A model generated the notes under the pieces. The model saw only the letters and a program-made list of their open reading frames with translations, searched no databases and had not been told where the DNA came from. From the NCBI GenBank assembly GCA_041395625.1, contig JAWLAE010000002.1:1116001-1180000 (forward strand): 64,000 nt of DNA. The letters are read 5' to 3'. Positions 17,139 to 25,347 of the stretch are shown in pieces. How positions within the stretch are numbered: position 1 is the first letter of the stretch; each line of letters opens with the position of its first letter. Both the position numbers and the translations under genes were made by a program. This DNA is from CADEED01 sp041395625. GTDB lineage: Bacteria > Pseudomonadota > Gammaproteobacteria > Steroidobacterales > Steroidobacteraceae.

Positions 17139-18596
17139 ATGGAAACCGCCGTGGGGGCCGTGGACGCGCGTGGCGCGAATTCGGGTGCGCTGACCTACAA
17201 CGACAAAGTGGTGCGGCAATTTGCGCTGATGACCGTCGTCTGGGGCATCGTCGGTATGCTGGTCGGGGTGATCATCGCCGCGCAGCTCATCTGGCCAGCG
17301 CTCAATTTCGATTTACCGTGGCTCACTTATAGCCGCTTGCGGCCGTTGCACACCAACGCGGTCATTTTCGCGTTTGGCGGCTCCGCGCTGATCGGCACGT
17401 CGTTCTACGTCGTGCAACGCACCTGTCATACACGGATTTTCTCGGACGGACTCGCGTCGTTCGTATTCTGGGGCTGGCAGCTCGTCATCCTGCTGGCGGC
17501 CGTATCCTTGCCGATGGGCTGGACTACGAGCAAGGAGTACGCGGAGCTCGAGTGGCCGATCGATCTGTTGATCGCCGTCGTCTGGGTCGCCTACGCCATC
17601 GTCTTCCTCGGTACCTTGGTCAAACGGCGCGTATCCCACATCTACGTGGCGAACTGGTTCTATGCGTCGTTCATCATCACGATCGCCGTCCTGCATATCG
17701 TCAATAGCGCCGCCATCCCGGTTACCTTGACCAAGTCCTACTCGGTCTACGCCGGCACGATCGATGCGATGGTGCAATGGTGGTACGGGCACAACGCGGT
17801 CGGCTTCTTCCTCACCACTGGCTTCCTCGGCATGATGTATTACTTCGTGCCCAAGCAGGCCGGCAGGCCGGTCTACTCCTACCGCCTGTCGATCATCCAC
17901 TTCTGGGCACTCATCTCGGTCTACATGTGGGCTGGCCCACACCATCTGCACTACACCTCGCTGCCCGACTGGGCCCAGTCGTTAGGTGTCGTGTTCTCAT
18001 TGATACTGCTGGCGCCATCCTGGGGCGGCATGATCAACGGTATCATGACCCTGTCTGGCGCCTGGCATAAGTTGCGCACCGACCCTATCCTGAAGTTCCT
18101 GATCGTCTCGCTGTCGTTCTACGGCATGTCCACGTTCGAAGGCCCGATGATGTCGATCAAGACGGTCAATGCGCTCTCGCATTACACCGACTGGACCATC
18201 GGCCACGTGCATTCGGGGGCGCTTGGCTGGGTTGCGATGGTGACGATCGGCTCGACATACGTGCTCATCCCGCGGCTCTATGGGCGCACGGAGATGTGGA
18301 GCATACGTCTGATCGACTGGCACTTCTGGACGACGACTATCGGCATCGTGCTGTATGTCGCCGCCATGTGGATCGCCGGCGTAATGCAGGGCCTGATGTG
18401 GCGCGCCACCAACCCGGACGGCACGCTGACGTATTCGTTCATCGAGTCGCTCACAGCTACCTACCCGTACTACGTCGTTCGCCTCATCGGTGGCACGATG
18501 GTGTTCGGTGGCATGCTGATCATGCTCTACAACGTGTACAAGACCGTGGAACAACGCACGTCGATCGCCGACGCGCCGATTCCGCAGCCGGCGTGA
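17139..18596 (+). CDS. ccoN: cbb3-type cytochrome c oxidase subunit I (CcoN)
   Basis: The 485-residue catalytic subunit has twelve membrane helices and reduces oxygen at a heme b3-CuB centre in the inner membrane, with high affinity under low oxygen. The histidine ligands are visible in SRLRPLHTNA, WWYGHNAVGFF, GPHHLHYTSLPDW and TIGHVHSGALGW. Start 17139 follows AAAGGA at seven bases. It heads the operon ccoNOQP, a two-helix protein, then ccoGHIS. No TTGAT-N4-ATCAA box was found in the 166 bases upstream. Confidence 0.98.
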   Translation: METAVGAVDARGANSGALTYNDKVVRQFALMTVVWGIVGMLVGVIIAAQLIWPALNFDLPWLTYSRLRPLHTNAVIFAFGGSALIGTSFYVVQRTCHTRIFSDGLASFVFWGWQLVILLAAVSLPMGWTTSKEYAELEWPIDLLIAVVWVAYAIVFLGTLVKRRVSHIYVANWFYASFIITIAVLHIVNSAAIPVTLTKSYSVYAGTIDAMVQWWYGHNAVGFFLTTGFLGMMYYFVPKQAGRPVYSYRLSIIHFWALISVYMWAGPHHLHYTSLPDWAQSLGVVFSLILLAPSWGGMINGIMTLSGAWHKLRTDPILKFLIVSLSFYGMSTFEGPMMSIKTVNALSHYTDWTIGHVHSGALGWVAMVTIGSTYVLIPRLYGRTEMWSIRLIDWHFWTTTIGIVLYVAAMWIAGVMQGLMWRATNPDGTLTYSFIESLTATYPYYVVRLIGGTMVFGGMLIMLYNVYKTVEQRTSIADAPIPQPA

Positions 18597-18628
18597 GCGC
18601 CCGGTAAGTCAACCAGGACAATCGAATC

Positions 18629-19237
18629 GTGAAACACGAAAAAGTCGAGAAAAGTGTCACTCTGTTAGGCGTACTGATCGCAGTGGTGATCAGCATCGGC
18701 GGATTGGTCGAAATCGTGCCGCTGTATTTCCAGAGCGAGACGACGCAACCTGCTCCGGGTATTCAACCGTACAGTGCACTGCGACTCGAGGGGCGTGATA
18801 TTTATATCCGCGAGGGCTGCACGGTCTGTCATTCGCAGATGATCCGCACGCTGCGAGCGGAGACCGAGCGCTATGGACACTACACACTCGCCGGCGAGAC
18901 GGTGTATGACCATCCTTTTGTATTCGGCAGCAAACGCACGGGGCCTGATCTGGCGCGCGTGGGCGGCCGCTACTCGGACGAATGGCAGCGGGTACATCTG
19001 ATCAATCCACGCGATGTGGTGCCGGAATCGAACATGCCCGGCTTCCCGTGGCTCGCAACCGCCGAGATCGATGCCACAGTTACGCCACGCAAGATGAGCG
19101 CGCTGCGCAGCGTCGGCGTGCCCTATACCGATGAGCAGATCGCAGCGGCATCGGGCGAAGTCGCCGGCAAGACCGAGATGGAAGCATTGATCGCCTACCT
19201 GCAAGGTCTCGGCATCGAAGCGAAGAACTGGAAATAG
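18629..19237 (+). CDS. ccoO: cbb3 oxidase subunit II, monoheme cytochrome c (CcoO)
   Basis: The 202-residue subunit passes electrons from CcoP to CcoN. It has one N-terminal membrane anchor (11-31), a heme c motif CTVCH (64-68) and the conserved MIRTLRAETERYG and GPDLARVGGRYSD segments. The probable axial Met is in SNMPGFPWL. A GTG start is used, with AGGA about ten bases upstream and only 32 bases from the ccoN stop. Confidence 0.97.
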   Translation: MKHEKVEKSVTLLGVLIAVVISIGGLVEIVPLYFQSETTQPAPGIQPYSALRLEGRDIYIREGCTVCHSQMIRTLRAETERYGHYTLAGETVYDHPFVFGSKRTGPDLARVGGRYSDEWQRVHLINPRDVVPESNMPGFPWLATAEIDATVTPRKMSALRSVGVPYTDEQIAAASGEVAGKTEMEALIAYLQGLGIEAKNWK

Positions 19238-19245
19238 CCAGTCAA

Positions 19246-19407
19246 ATGGATATCGGGACTGTACGCGGACTGATCACTGGTGCCCTGATCGTGCTGTTTC
19301 TCGCACTGGTCGTGTGGGCGTTCAGCAGCAAGCGCAAGGAACAATTCGACCGTGCTGCACGCACGGCACTCGAGGAAGACGAGACTCTCGAGAAAGGGAA
19401 GAAATGA
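19246..19407 (+). CDS. ccoQ: cbb3 oxidase small subunit CcoQ
   Basis: This 53-residue gene lies between ccoO and ccoP. It encodes one membrane helix (about 9-26, ITGALIVLFLALVVWAF), a short basic stretch SSKRKEQFD and an acidic tail ending EKGKK. Size, topology and position are those of CcoQ/FixQ, which stabilises the complex. Its stop overlaps the ccoP start (ATGA). Confidence 0.93.
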   Translation: MDIGTVRGLITGALIVLFLALVVWAFSSKRKEQFDRAARTALEEDETLEKGKK

Positions 19408-20345
19408 GCTCTGGAATCAGTTGGTACATCATCATCCTGACGACGCTGAACGTTGCCGGCATGGCCTGGTTGCTGCTGGCCGTACGGCGCAAACCGAACG
19501 AAGCTGTCAGCACAACGGATACGACGGGCCACGTTTGGGACGGTGATCTGCGCGAGTACAACAATCCGCTGCCGCGCTGGTGGCTGTGGCTGTTCATTCT
19601 CACGATAGTGTTCAGCATCGTTTATCTCGTGCTGTACCCCGGCATGGGTTCGTTCAAGGGCACGCTGGGCTGGACGCAGGAGAACCAGCACGATACACAG
19701 GCCGCTGCCAACGAGGCACGACTGCAGCAGACGCTCGCGCCATTCGCCGCGCAAACGATCGAGCAGCTGGCGCAGAATCCCGCTGCTCTCACGATCGGCC
19801 GCAACCTGTTCTCCAACAATTGCGCCACCTGTCACGGCTCCGACGCTCGCGGTGCGATCGGCTTCCCCAATCTGGTGGATGGCGACTGGTTGTGGGGCGG
19901 CTCGCCAGAATTGATCGTCGAAACGATCAGCAACGGCCGCGTCGGCGTGATGGCGCCTTGGGGTGAGGCCCTGGGAGCCAAAGGTGTCGAGGATGTGGTG
20001 GCTTACACGTTGAGCCTGTCGGGCCGCAGCGTGCCAGCAGGCGATGTCGACAATGGCAAAGCGCGTTTCGAAGAGATGTGCGTCGCCTGTCATGGCACCG
20101 ACGGCAAGGGCAATCAGGCGCTCGGCGCACCCAATCTCACCGACTCGATCTGGTTGCACGGCGGCTCGCCGGCGGCGGTGCGGCACACCATCGAGTTGGG
20201 TCGAATGAACGAGATGCCCGCACAGGGCGACCGACTGGGCCCCGTGCGAATCAATCTCCTGGCCGCGTACGTTCTGAGCCTGCATGGTTCCGATGCGGCC
20301 CCCGACAGGCAGGCTGCGATCGATGTCGACTCCCGTAAACAATGA
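19404..20345 (+). CDS. ccoP: cbb3 oxidase subunit III, diheme cytochrome c (CcoP)
   Basis: The 313-residue subunit accepts electrons from soluble cytochrome c. It has two N-terminal helices (8-27 and 58-78), with the conserved GHVWDGDLREYNNPLPRWW before the second, and two c-type heme sites, CATCH (140-144) and CVACH (226-230). Start 19404 overlaps the ccoQ stop. Its last 23 bases overlap the start of the next small gene. Confidence 0.97.
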   Translation: MSSGISWYIIILTTLNVAGMAWLLLAVRRKPNEAVSTTDTTGHVWDGDLREYNNPLPRWWLWLFILTIVFSIVYLVLYPGMGSFKGTLGWTQENQHDTQAAANEARLQQTLAPFAAQTIEQLAQNPAALTIGRNLFSNNCATCHGSDARGAIGFPNLVDGDWLWGGSPELIVETISNGRVGVMAPWGEALGAKGVEDVVAYTLSLSGRSVPAGDVDNGKARFEEMCVACHGTDGKGNQALGAPNLTDSIWLHGGSPAAVRHTIELGRMNEMPAQGDRLGPVRINLLAAYVLSLHGSDAAPDRQAAIDVDSRKQ

Positions 20346-20598
20346 TCTCCCCCCGGATCTGAGTCCGCGGAGTCGCTCGGTCGCAGTCGTTGCCTGGAGC
20401 GGTTTTCTCGTAGCGGCGATCGCTACCATGATCTGCTTCGCACTGCTCGACCCTGCGGCGATCGCCGACGGTGGGCTGCCTGAATGGTGGAGCGATCGTC
20501 TCACGGTATATGCCATCGGCTTCTTCTTCTTCCTGCTCGTCGGCTTGAGTTCGGCCGCCATGGCCGTATATCTCGTGCGGACGGAAGCCGGAAGGTGA
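20323..20598 (+). CDS. small two-helix membrane protein inside the cbb3 operon
   Basis: The 91-residue protein has an N-terminal polar stretch, helix 1 at about 20-42 (AVVAWSGFLVAAIATMICFAL), a loop with PEWWSDRL and helix 2 at about 60-84. It starts within the last codons of ccoP and its stop overlaps the GTG start of ccoG (GTGA), so it is locked into the operon translationally. It is too long and has the wrong topology for CcoQ, and CcoH and CcoS are both present elsewhere in the operon. It may be an accessory subunit or assembly factor; its function is not known to me. Confidence 0.8.
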   Translation: MSTPVNNDLPPDLSPRSRSVAVVAWSGFLVAAIATMICFALLDPAAIADGGLPEWWSDRLTVYAIGFFFFLLVGLSSAAMAVYLVRTEAGR

Positions 20599-21974
20599 AT
20601 ACGACGCCCGCTGAATCCGATTCTTACTACGTTGCCCACCAAAAGGTCTACGCGCGCGAGGTGACGGGGCGCTTTGCGCGCCTGCGTACAGCAGCTGTAT
20701 GGGTGTTGTTAGGCCTGTACTACCTGGTCCCGTGGCTGCAATGGAACGACCGCCAAGCCGTGCTGTTCGATCTGCCAGCCCGCAAGTTCTATATCTTCGG
20801 CCTGGTGCTGTGGCCGCAGGATTTCGTGTTCCTCACCTGGCTGCTGGTGATCGCCGCGCTCGCGCTGTTCTTCTTTACAGCGGTCGGCGGCCGCATGTGG
20901 TGCGGCTTCGCGTGTCCGCAGACAGTCTGGACCGAAGCGTTCGTCGCGATGGAGCGCTGGACGGAAGGCAACCGTGCAGCGCAGATGAAGCTCGACGCGG
21001 CACGCTGGTCCGCCAACAAATTGCTGCGCAAAGGCGCCAAGCAGGCGTTGTGGCTGGGCTTTGCGCTCTGGACGGGCTTCACGTTCGTCGGCTACTTCAC
21101 GCCGATCACGACCCTGGCCCGCGAAGTCGTTACGTTCTCGCTCGGTCCGTGGGAGCTGTTCTGGGTCCTGTTCTATGGCTTCGCCACGTATGGCAACGCA
21201 GGCTTCCTGCGCGAACAGGTATGCAAATACATGTGTCCCTACGCGCGCTTTCAGAGCGCGATGTTCGACAAGGACACGCTGATCATCACCTACGACGAGG
21301 AGCGCGGCGAGCCGCGCGGTGGCCGCAAACGCGGCGTCGACGCGAAGGCGGCGGGACTCGGTGATTGCATCGATTGCACGATGTGCGTTCAGGTCTGCCC
21401 AACTGGCATCGACATCCGCCAAGGCCTGCAGTACGAGTGCATTGCATGCGCAGCCTGCGTTGACGCCTGCGACAGCGTCATGGACAAGATGAACTATCCG
21501 CGCGGGCTGATCCGCTACGACACCCAGAACTCGCTCGAACACAAGAAGGCCCGGCTGCTGCGGCCCCGCGTAATCGTCTACGGCACACTGCTCAGTCTGC
21601 TGATGATCAGCTTTTTCGTTGCGCTTGGGTTGCGCAAGCCGATCGGCATCGACGTGATCCGCGATCGCAATGCGCTGTATCGTATGCTCGACGATGGCCG
21701 GTTGGAAAACGTCTATACCGTGAAGATTCTCAACAAGTCGGAACAGGCCCGTCGCTTTCGGGTCAGCGTCAACGACCCTGAGCGGCTGACCATCGATCCC
21801 GCCGAGCCCACCTTTCTGGTGGATAGCGGCGCGGTCTACCCTGCCGCAATTCGTGTCCGGCGCGATGCCTACGAGCCCGTCGGACCGGAGACAATCCGGT
21901 TCACGATCACCGCGGTCGACGATCCGCGTCTCACCGCAAGTGCCGAGGCGCGTTTGCTCGCGCCGGCACAATGA
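20595..21974 (+). CDS. ccoG: cytochrome oxidase accessory protein CcoG (FixG), polyferredoxin-like
   Basis: The 459-residue membrane protein helps provide reduced copper to the cbb3 oxidase. It shows several membrane helices (about 32-50, 80-97, 150-170, 185-203), MWCGFACPQTVW (101-112), CKYMCPYARFQ, and two [4Fe-4S] motifs with cysteines at 258/261/264/268 and 282/285/288/292. A last helix near 325-345 and an Ig-like C-terminal FixG domain follow. A GTG start overlaps the stop of the two-helix protein. Confidence 0.95.
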   Translation: MNTTPAESDSYYVAHQKVYAREVTGRFARLRTAAVWVLLGLYYLVPWLQWNDRQAVLFDLPARKFYIFGLVLWPQDFVFLTWLLVIAALALFFFTAVGGRMWCGFACPQTVWTEAFVAMERWTEGNRAAQMKLDAARWSANKLLRKGAKQALWLGFALWTGFTFVGYFTPITTLAREVVTFSLGPWELFWVLFYGFATYGNAGFLREQVCKYMCPYARFQSAMFDKDTLIITYDEERGEPRGGRKRGVDAKAAGLGDCIDCTMCVQVCPTGIDIRQGLQYECIACAACVDACDSVMDKMNYPRGLIRYDTQNSLEHKKARLLRPRVIVYGTLLSLLMISFFVALGLRKPIGIDVIRDRNALYRMLDDGRLENVYTVKILNKSEQARRFRVSVNDPERLTIDPAEPTFLVDSGAVYPAAIRVRRDAYEPVGPETIRFTITAVDDPRLTASAEARLLAPAQ

Positions 21975-21980
21975 GCCGTC

Positions 21981-22505
21981 GTGCCAGCCCACACGCCGAC
22001 TGACGGCAGCAAGCCGCGGCGCGGACTACCGCTCGCCGGCTGGGTGATGATCATCATTCCCCTGACGGCCGTCGTCGCGAGTTTCGTCACCTATTGGCTC
22101 GCCGCGCGTGGCGGCGATGCCGAGCTGCCCGCGACGTTCCCCGCTGAAGGTCCGGCACTCGATCGCGGCGTCGCGCAAGCGGCACGAGCCGCCGAACTCG
22201 GCATCAGCGCCCGTCTCGATCTGAGCGGCGCAGCGGGCGAATGTCAGGTCGAGCTTCGACTGCGCGACGAGGCGCCCGGCGAGATCCGGGTGGCGCTGAC
22301 ACACGCCACCAAACCGCAACTCGACCGGCTGATGACATTGGTGCGGCACGAGAATCAATACGTCAGTCTGTGCCAGCCGCTGCCCGAAGGCCATTGGTAC
22401 GTGACGATGTCTGATTCGGCGGATTCCTGGCGGCTGCGCACGAACGCGACGGGCAGTCTGAATGCCGTGGAGCTGGTCGCCGCGCCCACGCCTGCCGCAC
22501 AATAA
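21981..22505 (+). CDS. ccoH: FixH/CcoH family protein
   Basis: The 174-residue protein has one helix near 18-42 (GWVMIIIPLTAVVASFVTYWLA) and a periplasmic domain with the LDLSGAAGECQVELRLRD and PLPEGHWYVTMSD segments typical of FixH. It uses a GTG start six bases after ccoG; the ATG ten bases earlier opens only a nine-codon frame. It sits between ccoG and ccoI, the usual place, and assists oxidase assembly. Confidence 0.85.
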   Translation: MPAHTPTDGSKPRRGLPLAGWVMIIIPLTAVVASFVTYWLAARGGDAELPATFPAEGPALDRGVAQAARAAELGISARLDLSGAAGECQVELRLRDEAPGEIRVALTHATKPQLDRLMTLVRHENQYVSLCQPLPEGHWYVTMSDSADSWRLRTNATGSLNAVELVAAPTPAAQ

Positions 22506-22509
22506 TCCC

Positions 22510-24699
22510 ATGACTACTCGCGCCACGACTGCCGGCCATGTCGAATGGCTCGACGCCGATCGGCGACTGTCGCACGCGATTTTCATCGCCGAGGGCATGC
22601 GCTGCGCAGCCTGTGCTGGTGCGATCGAAAAAGCGGTGGCCAAACTGCCCGGTGTCGACAGCGTCGCTGTCAACGTCGCCACGCACCGCGTCAACGTCCG
22701 CTTCGACCCCACCCGAGGGCGCCTCGACAGAATTCTCGACGCGGTTACGCAGGCCGGCTTCCGGGCGCTGCCACTCGCAGGCGACAGTGCCGTCGCTGCA
22801 CAACGCGCAGAAAAGCGCGCAGCCATCAAACGTCTCGGCGTCGCCGGGCTCGGCATGATGCAAACGATGATGCTCATCTTCGGGCTATACGCAGTCGGCC
22901 CCAACGGCATAGAGGCGAGCTTCGAGCACTATTTCAAACTGATCGCGATGCTGATCACGCTGCCGGTGCTGTTCTATGCCGGCGCACCCATCCTGCGCGG
23001 CGCCTGGCAGAACCTCCGGACGCGGTCGTTAGGTATGGATGTCCCGGTCGCACTCGCGCTGCTGCTCGCGTTCTCGGCGAGCGTCTACAACACGTTGCGC
23101 GGTTCCGGCGAGGTGTACTTCGATTCGGTCACCATGTTCGTGTTCTTCCTGCTGGCGGGGCGCTTCGTCGAAATGAATGCGCGCCATGCCAGCCTGAGCT
23201 CTAGCGATGCCCTGGCGCACAGCCTGCCGGAGACCGCCGCACGCTTGAATGCGGACGGCGTCAGCGAACGGATTCCGGTTGGCGCCATTCGCGCCGGCGA
23301 TCGCCTGTCGATTCCCAAGGGCGCGGTCATTCCCGTCGACGCGGAACTCGTCAGTAGCAGCGCGTCGATCGATCAATCGTTGCTGTCGGGGGAGTCGGCT
23401 GCCATCGTCAAGACCGCTGGCAGCGAACTGCCGGGCGGCGCGGTCAATGCGGGCAGCGTCATTCAGGTGATCGCGCGCGCCGGCGTCGACGCATCGACAC
23501 TGGCGACGATCGTTCGCCTGCTGGAGCGAGCCCAGCGCGAGCGCCCACCGATCGCGCGTGCGGCCGACCGCATCGCGGGCTGGTTCGTACTGGGCATTCT
23601 GGTGCTCGCAGTCATCGTTGCCGGCGCCTGGCTGTTAGTCGATCCAAGTCGCGCCTTCAGCGCGGTGCTCGCGGTGCTGGTCGTCACCTGTCCGTGCGCA
23701 TTGTCGCTGGCAACACCCGTGGCAGTGGCCGCCGCTACCACACGTCTCGCTCGCGACGGTGTGCTGGTCGCTCGCGCCGATGCCATCGAACGACTGGCTG
23801 CCATCGATTCGATCGTATTCGACAAGACCGGCACGCTGACCGAAGGCGCGAATGCTGCTGTGCGGGTGCAGTTCGCCGACGGCCTGTCGGCGGACGCAGC
23901 GCTTGCGATCGGCGCGGCCCTGGAGCGCGGCTCCACCCACCCGATCGCGCAGGCCCTGCAACGACACGCGGACCCGGCCGTAACAGCCAGCAACATTCAG
24001 GAGACGGCGGGCGCGGGTATCGAAGGTCAGGTCAGCGGTCGCCGTTACCGACTCGGTCGCACCGACTTCGTACGCGCCTTACAGGTGACGGCGGCGCAGC
24101 ATGGCAAAACGGCCGATAGTGAACTCGTACTCGGTGCTGACACCGGCATCGTTGCGGTCTTCGAGTTGACGGATCTGGTACGCCCAGCCGCAGTCAGCGC
24201 GGTTGCTGAGTTGCGCAAAGCTGGCCTGGAACTCGCCATTGCCAGTGGTGATCACGCTGCAGCAGTCAAACAGGTTGCCGACCAACTGGGTATCGCCAAC
24301 GCGCACGGTCGCCTGTCGCCAGCCGAAAAAATTGCGACGGTCGCCGCGTTGCGTGCTCAGGGCCGACGCGTATTGATGTTGGGCGACGGTATCAATGACG
24401 GTCCGGTGCTGGCCGCTGCCGACGTCTCCTGTGCCATGGGTCAGGGCTCGTCGATCGCACAGGCTGCGGCAGATCTGATCCTGGTGGACGACTCGCTGCG
24501 CGGCCTCGGCCAGGCGATCAGAACGGCGCGCCGCGCCCGCCAGGTGCTCAAACAGAACCTCACCTGGGCCCTGCTTTACAACGTTGCCGCCATTCCCGCC
24601 GCGGCGCTCGGGTTCGTGCCGCCTTGGCTGGCGGCTATAGGTATGTCACTCTCGTCGCTATTCGTGGTTCTGAACGCACAACGGCTGACCCGCCGATGA
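22510..24699 (+). CDS. ccoI: copper-exporting P-type ATPase CcoI (FixI)
   Basis: The 729-residue P1B-type ATPase supplies copper for the cbb3 oxidase. It has an N-terminal heavy-metal domain with GMRCAACAG (CxxC at 32-35), membrane helices, the CPC copper motif (394-396), the phosphorylated DKTGT (438-442) and GDGINDGPVLAAADVS. The start ATG lies four bases after the ccoH stop. FixI-type ATPases export slowly toward the periplasmic assembly route rather than for detoxification; that role is supported by the operon. Confidence 0.95.
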   Translation: MTTRATTAGHVEWLDADRRLSHAIFIAEGMRCAACAGAIEKAVAKLPGVDSVAVNVATHRVNVRFDPTRGRLDRILDAVTQAGFRALPLAGDSAVAAQRAEKRAAIKRLGVAGLGMMQTMMLIFGLYAVGPNGIEASFEHYFKLIAMLITLPVLFYAGAPILRGAWQNLRTRSLGMDVPVALALLLAFSASVYNTLRGSGEVYFDSVTMFVFFLLAGRFVEMNARHASLSSSDALAHSLPETAARLNADGVSERIPVGAIRAGDRLSIPKGAVIPVDAELVSSSASIDQSLLSGESAAIVKTAGSELPGGAVNAGSVIQVIARAGVDASTLATIVRLLERAQRERPPIARAADRIAGWFVLGILVLAVIVAGAWLLVDPSRAFSAVLAVLVVTCPCALSLATPVAVAAATTRLARDGVLVARADAIERLAAIDSIVFDKTGTLTEGANAAVRVQFADGLSADAALAIGAALERGSTHPIAQALQRHADPAVTASNIQETAGAGIEGQVSGRRYRLGRTDFVRALQVTAAQHGKTADSELVLGADTGIVAVFELTDLVRPAAVSAVAELRKAGLELAIASGDHAAAVKQVADQLGIANAHGRLSPAEKIATVAALRAQGRRVLMLGDGINDGPVLAAADVSCAMGQGSSIAQAAADLILVDDSLRGLGQAIRTARRARQVLKQNLTWALLYNVAAIPAAALGFVPPWLAAIGMSLSSLFVVLNAQRLTRR

Positions 24700-24890
24700 A
24701 CATCGTCTTCGTCCTCGTGCCACTGGGTCTCGTGCTGATTGGTGCCGCCATCTGGGCGCTCTTCTGGGCAGTCAACAACGGTCAGTTCGATGAAGTCGAC
24801 TCCGGCGCCGATGCGCCGTTTCGGGATGACGGCGTATCCAGCGACGAAAACAAGCCGCCGTCCGATCCTGCCAAGCCGAGACCCGAGTAG
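24696..24890 (+). CDS. ccoS: cbb3 oxidase maturation protein CcoS
   Basis: The 64-residue protein has one N-terminal helix (MNIVFVLVPLGLVLIGAAIWALFWAVNNGQFDEVD region, helix about 4-25) followed directly by the GQFDEVDS motif that marks CcoS, then a polar tail. Its ATG overlaps the ccoI stop (ATGA). It is the last gene of the oxidase operon. A weak GC-rich inverted repeat (24903-24910 with 24926-24933) lies just downstream without a T-run. Confidence 0.93.
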   Translation: MNIVFVLVPLGLVLIGAAIWALFWAVNNGQFDEVDSGADAPFRDDGVSSDENKPPSDPAKPRPE

Positions 24891-24975
24891 CTTGCGCTGA
24901 TTGCGCCGGCGGGACATTGCCGCATGCCGGCGCTACCCCTACACTCCTCACCCAGCAGTTCCGAGGGTCCGAGCG

Positions 24976-25332
24976 GTGAGCAGAGAATACAATCCAGTCC
25001 GTGGCAAGTGGTACGAGAACGTCGAAGAGGGTGAGACGTTTCGCGTGCTGTCCGTCGATGAAGACAGTGAGCTGGTGGAGATCGAGTATCTCGATGGCGA
25101 AATCGAAGAACTCGATCTGGATACCTGGCACGAACTCGACCTCGAATACACTGACGAGCCGGAAGGCTGGTCAGACGAATTGGACGATGACGATGAAGAG
25201 GATGATGACGACGACGACGAGGACGAGGAAGACCTCGACGACGACGACGAGGATGACGACGACGATGACGATTGGGACGATGACGAAGAAGATGAGGAAG
25301 ACGACGCCACGGAGAGTGACGATCGCTACTGA
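24976..25332 (+). CDS. acidic DUF6763-type protein with a poly-Asp/Glu tail
   Basis: The 118-residue protein uses a GTG start with GAGGG eight bases upstream. The N-terminal 60 residues form the family domain: REYNPVRGKWYENVEEGETF, VDEDSELVEIEYLDG, EIEELDLDTWHELDLEY, EGWSDELD. The last 50 or so residues are almost only Asp and Glu with two tryptophans or fewer, encoded by repeated GAC/GAT/GAG triplets. The domain is small and of unknown function in gammaproteobacteria. The tail is much longer than I expect for the family and may vary in length by slippage. Confidence 0.8.
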   Translation: MSREYNPVRGKWYENVEEGETFRVLSVDEDSELVEIEYLDGEIEELDLDTWHELDLEYTDEPEGWSDELDDDDEEDDDDDDEDEEDLDDDDEDDDDDDDWDDDEEDEEDDATESDDRY

Positions 25333-25347
25333 TGGCGTCGCCGCCAC

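Noticed and set aside
18665..20642. Minus-strand frames opposite ccoO, ccoQ and ccoP
   Set aside because: They are antisense to heme-motif-bearing genes and contain no domain; the plus-strand operon is complete and overlapping.
24948..25310. Minus-strand frame encoding a poly-serine protein
   Set aside because: It is the antisense of the GAC/GAT tail of the acidic protein, whose GTG start, ribosome-binding site and conserved N-terminal domain are convincing.
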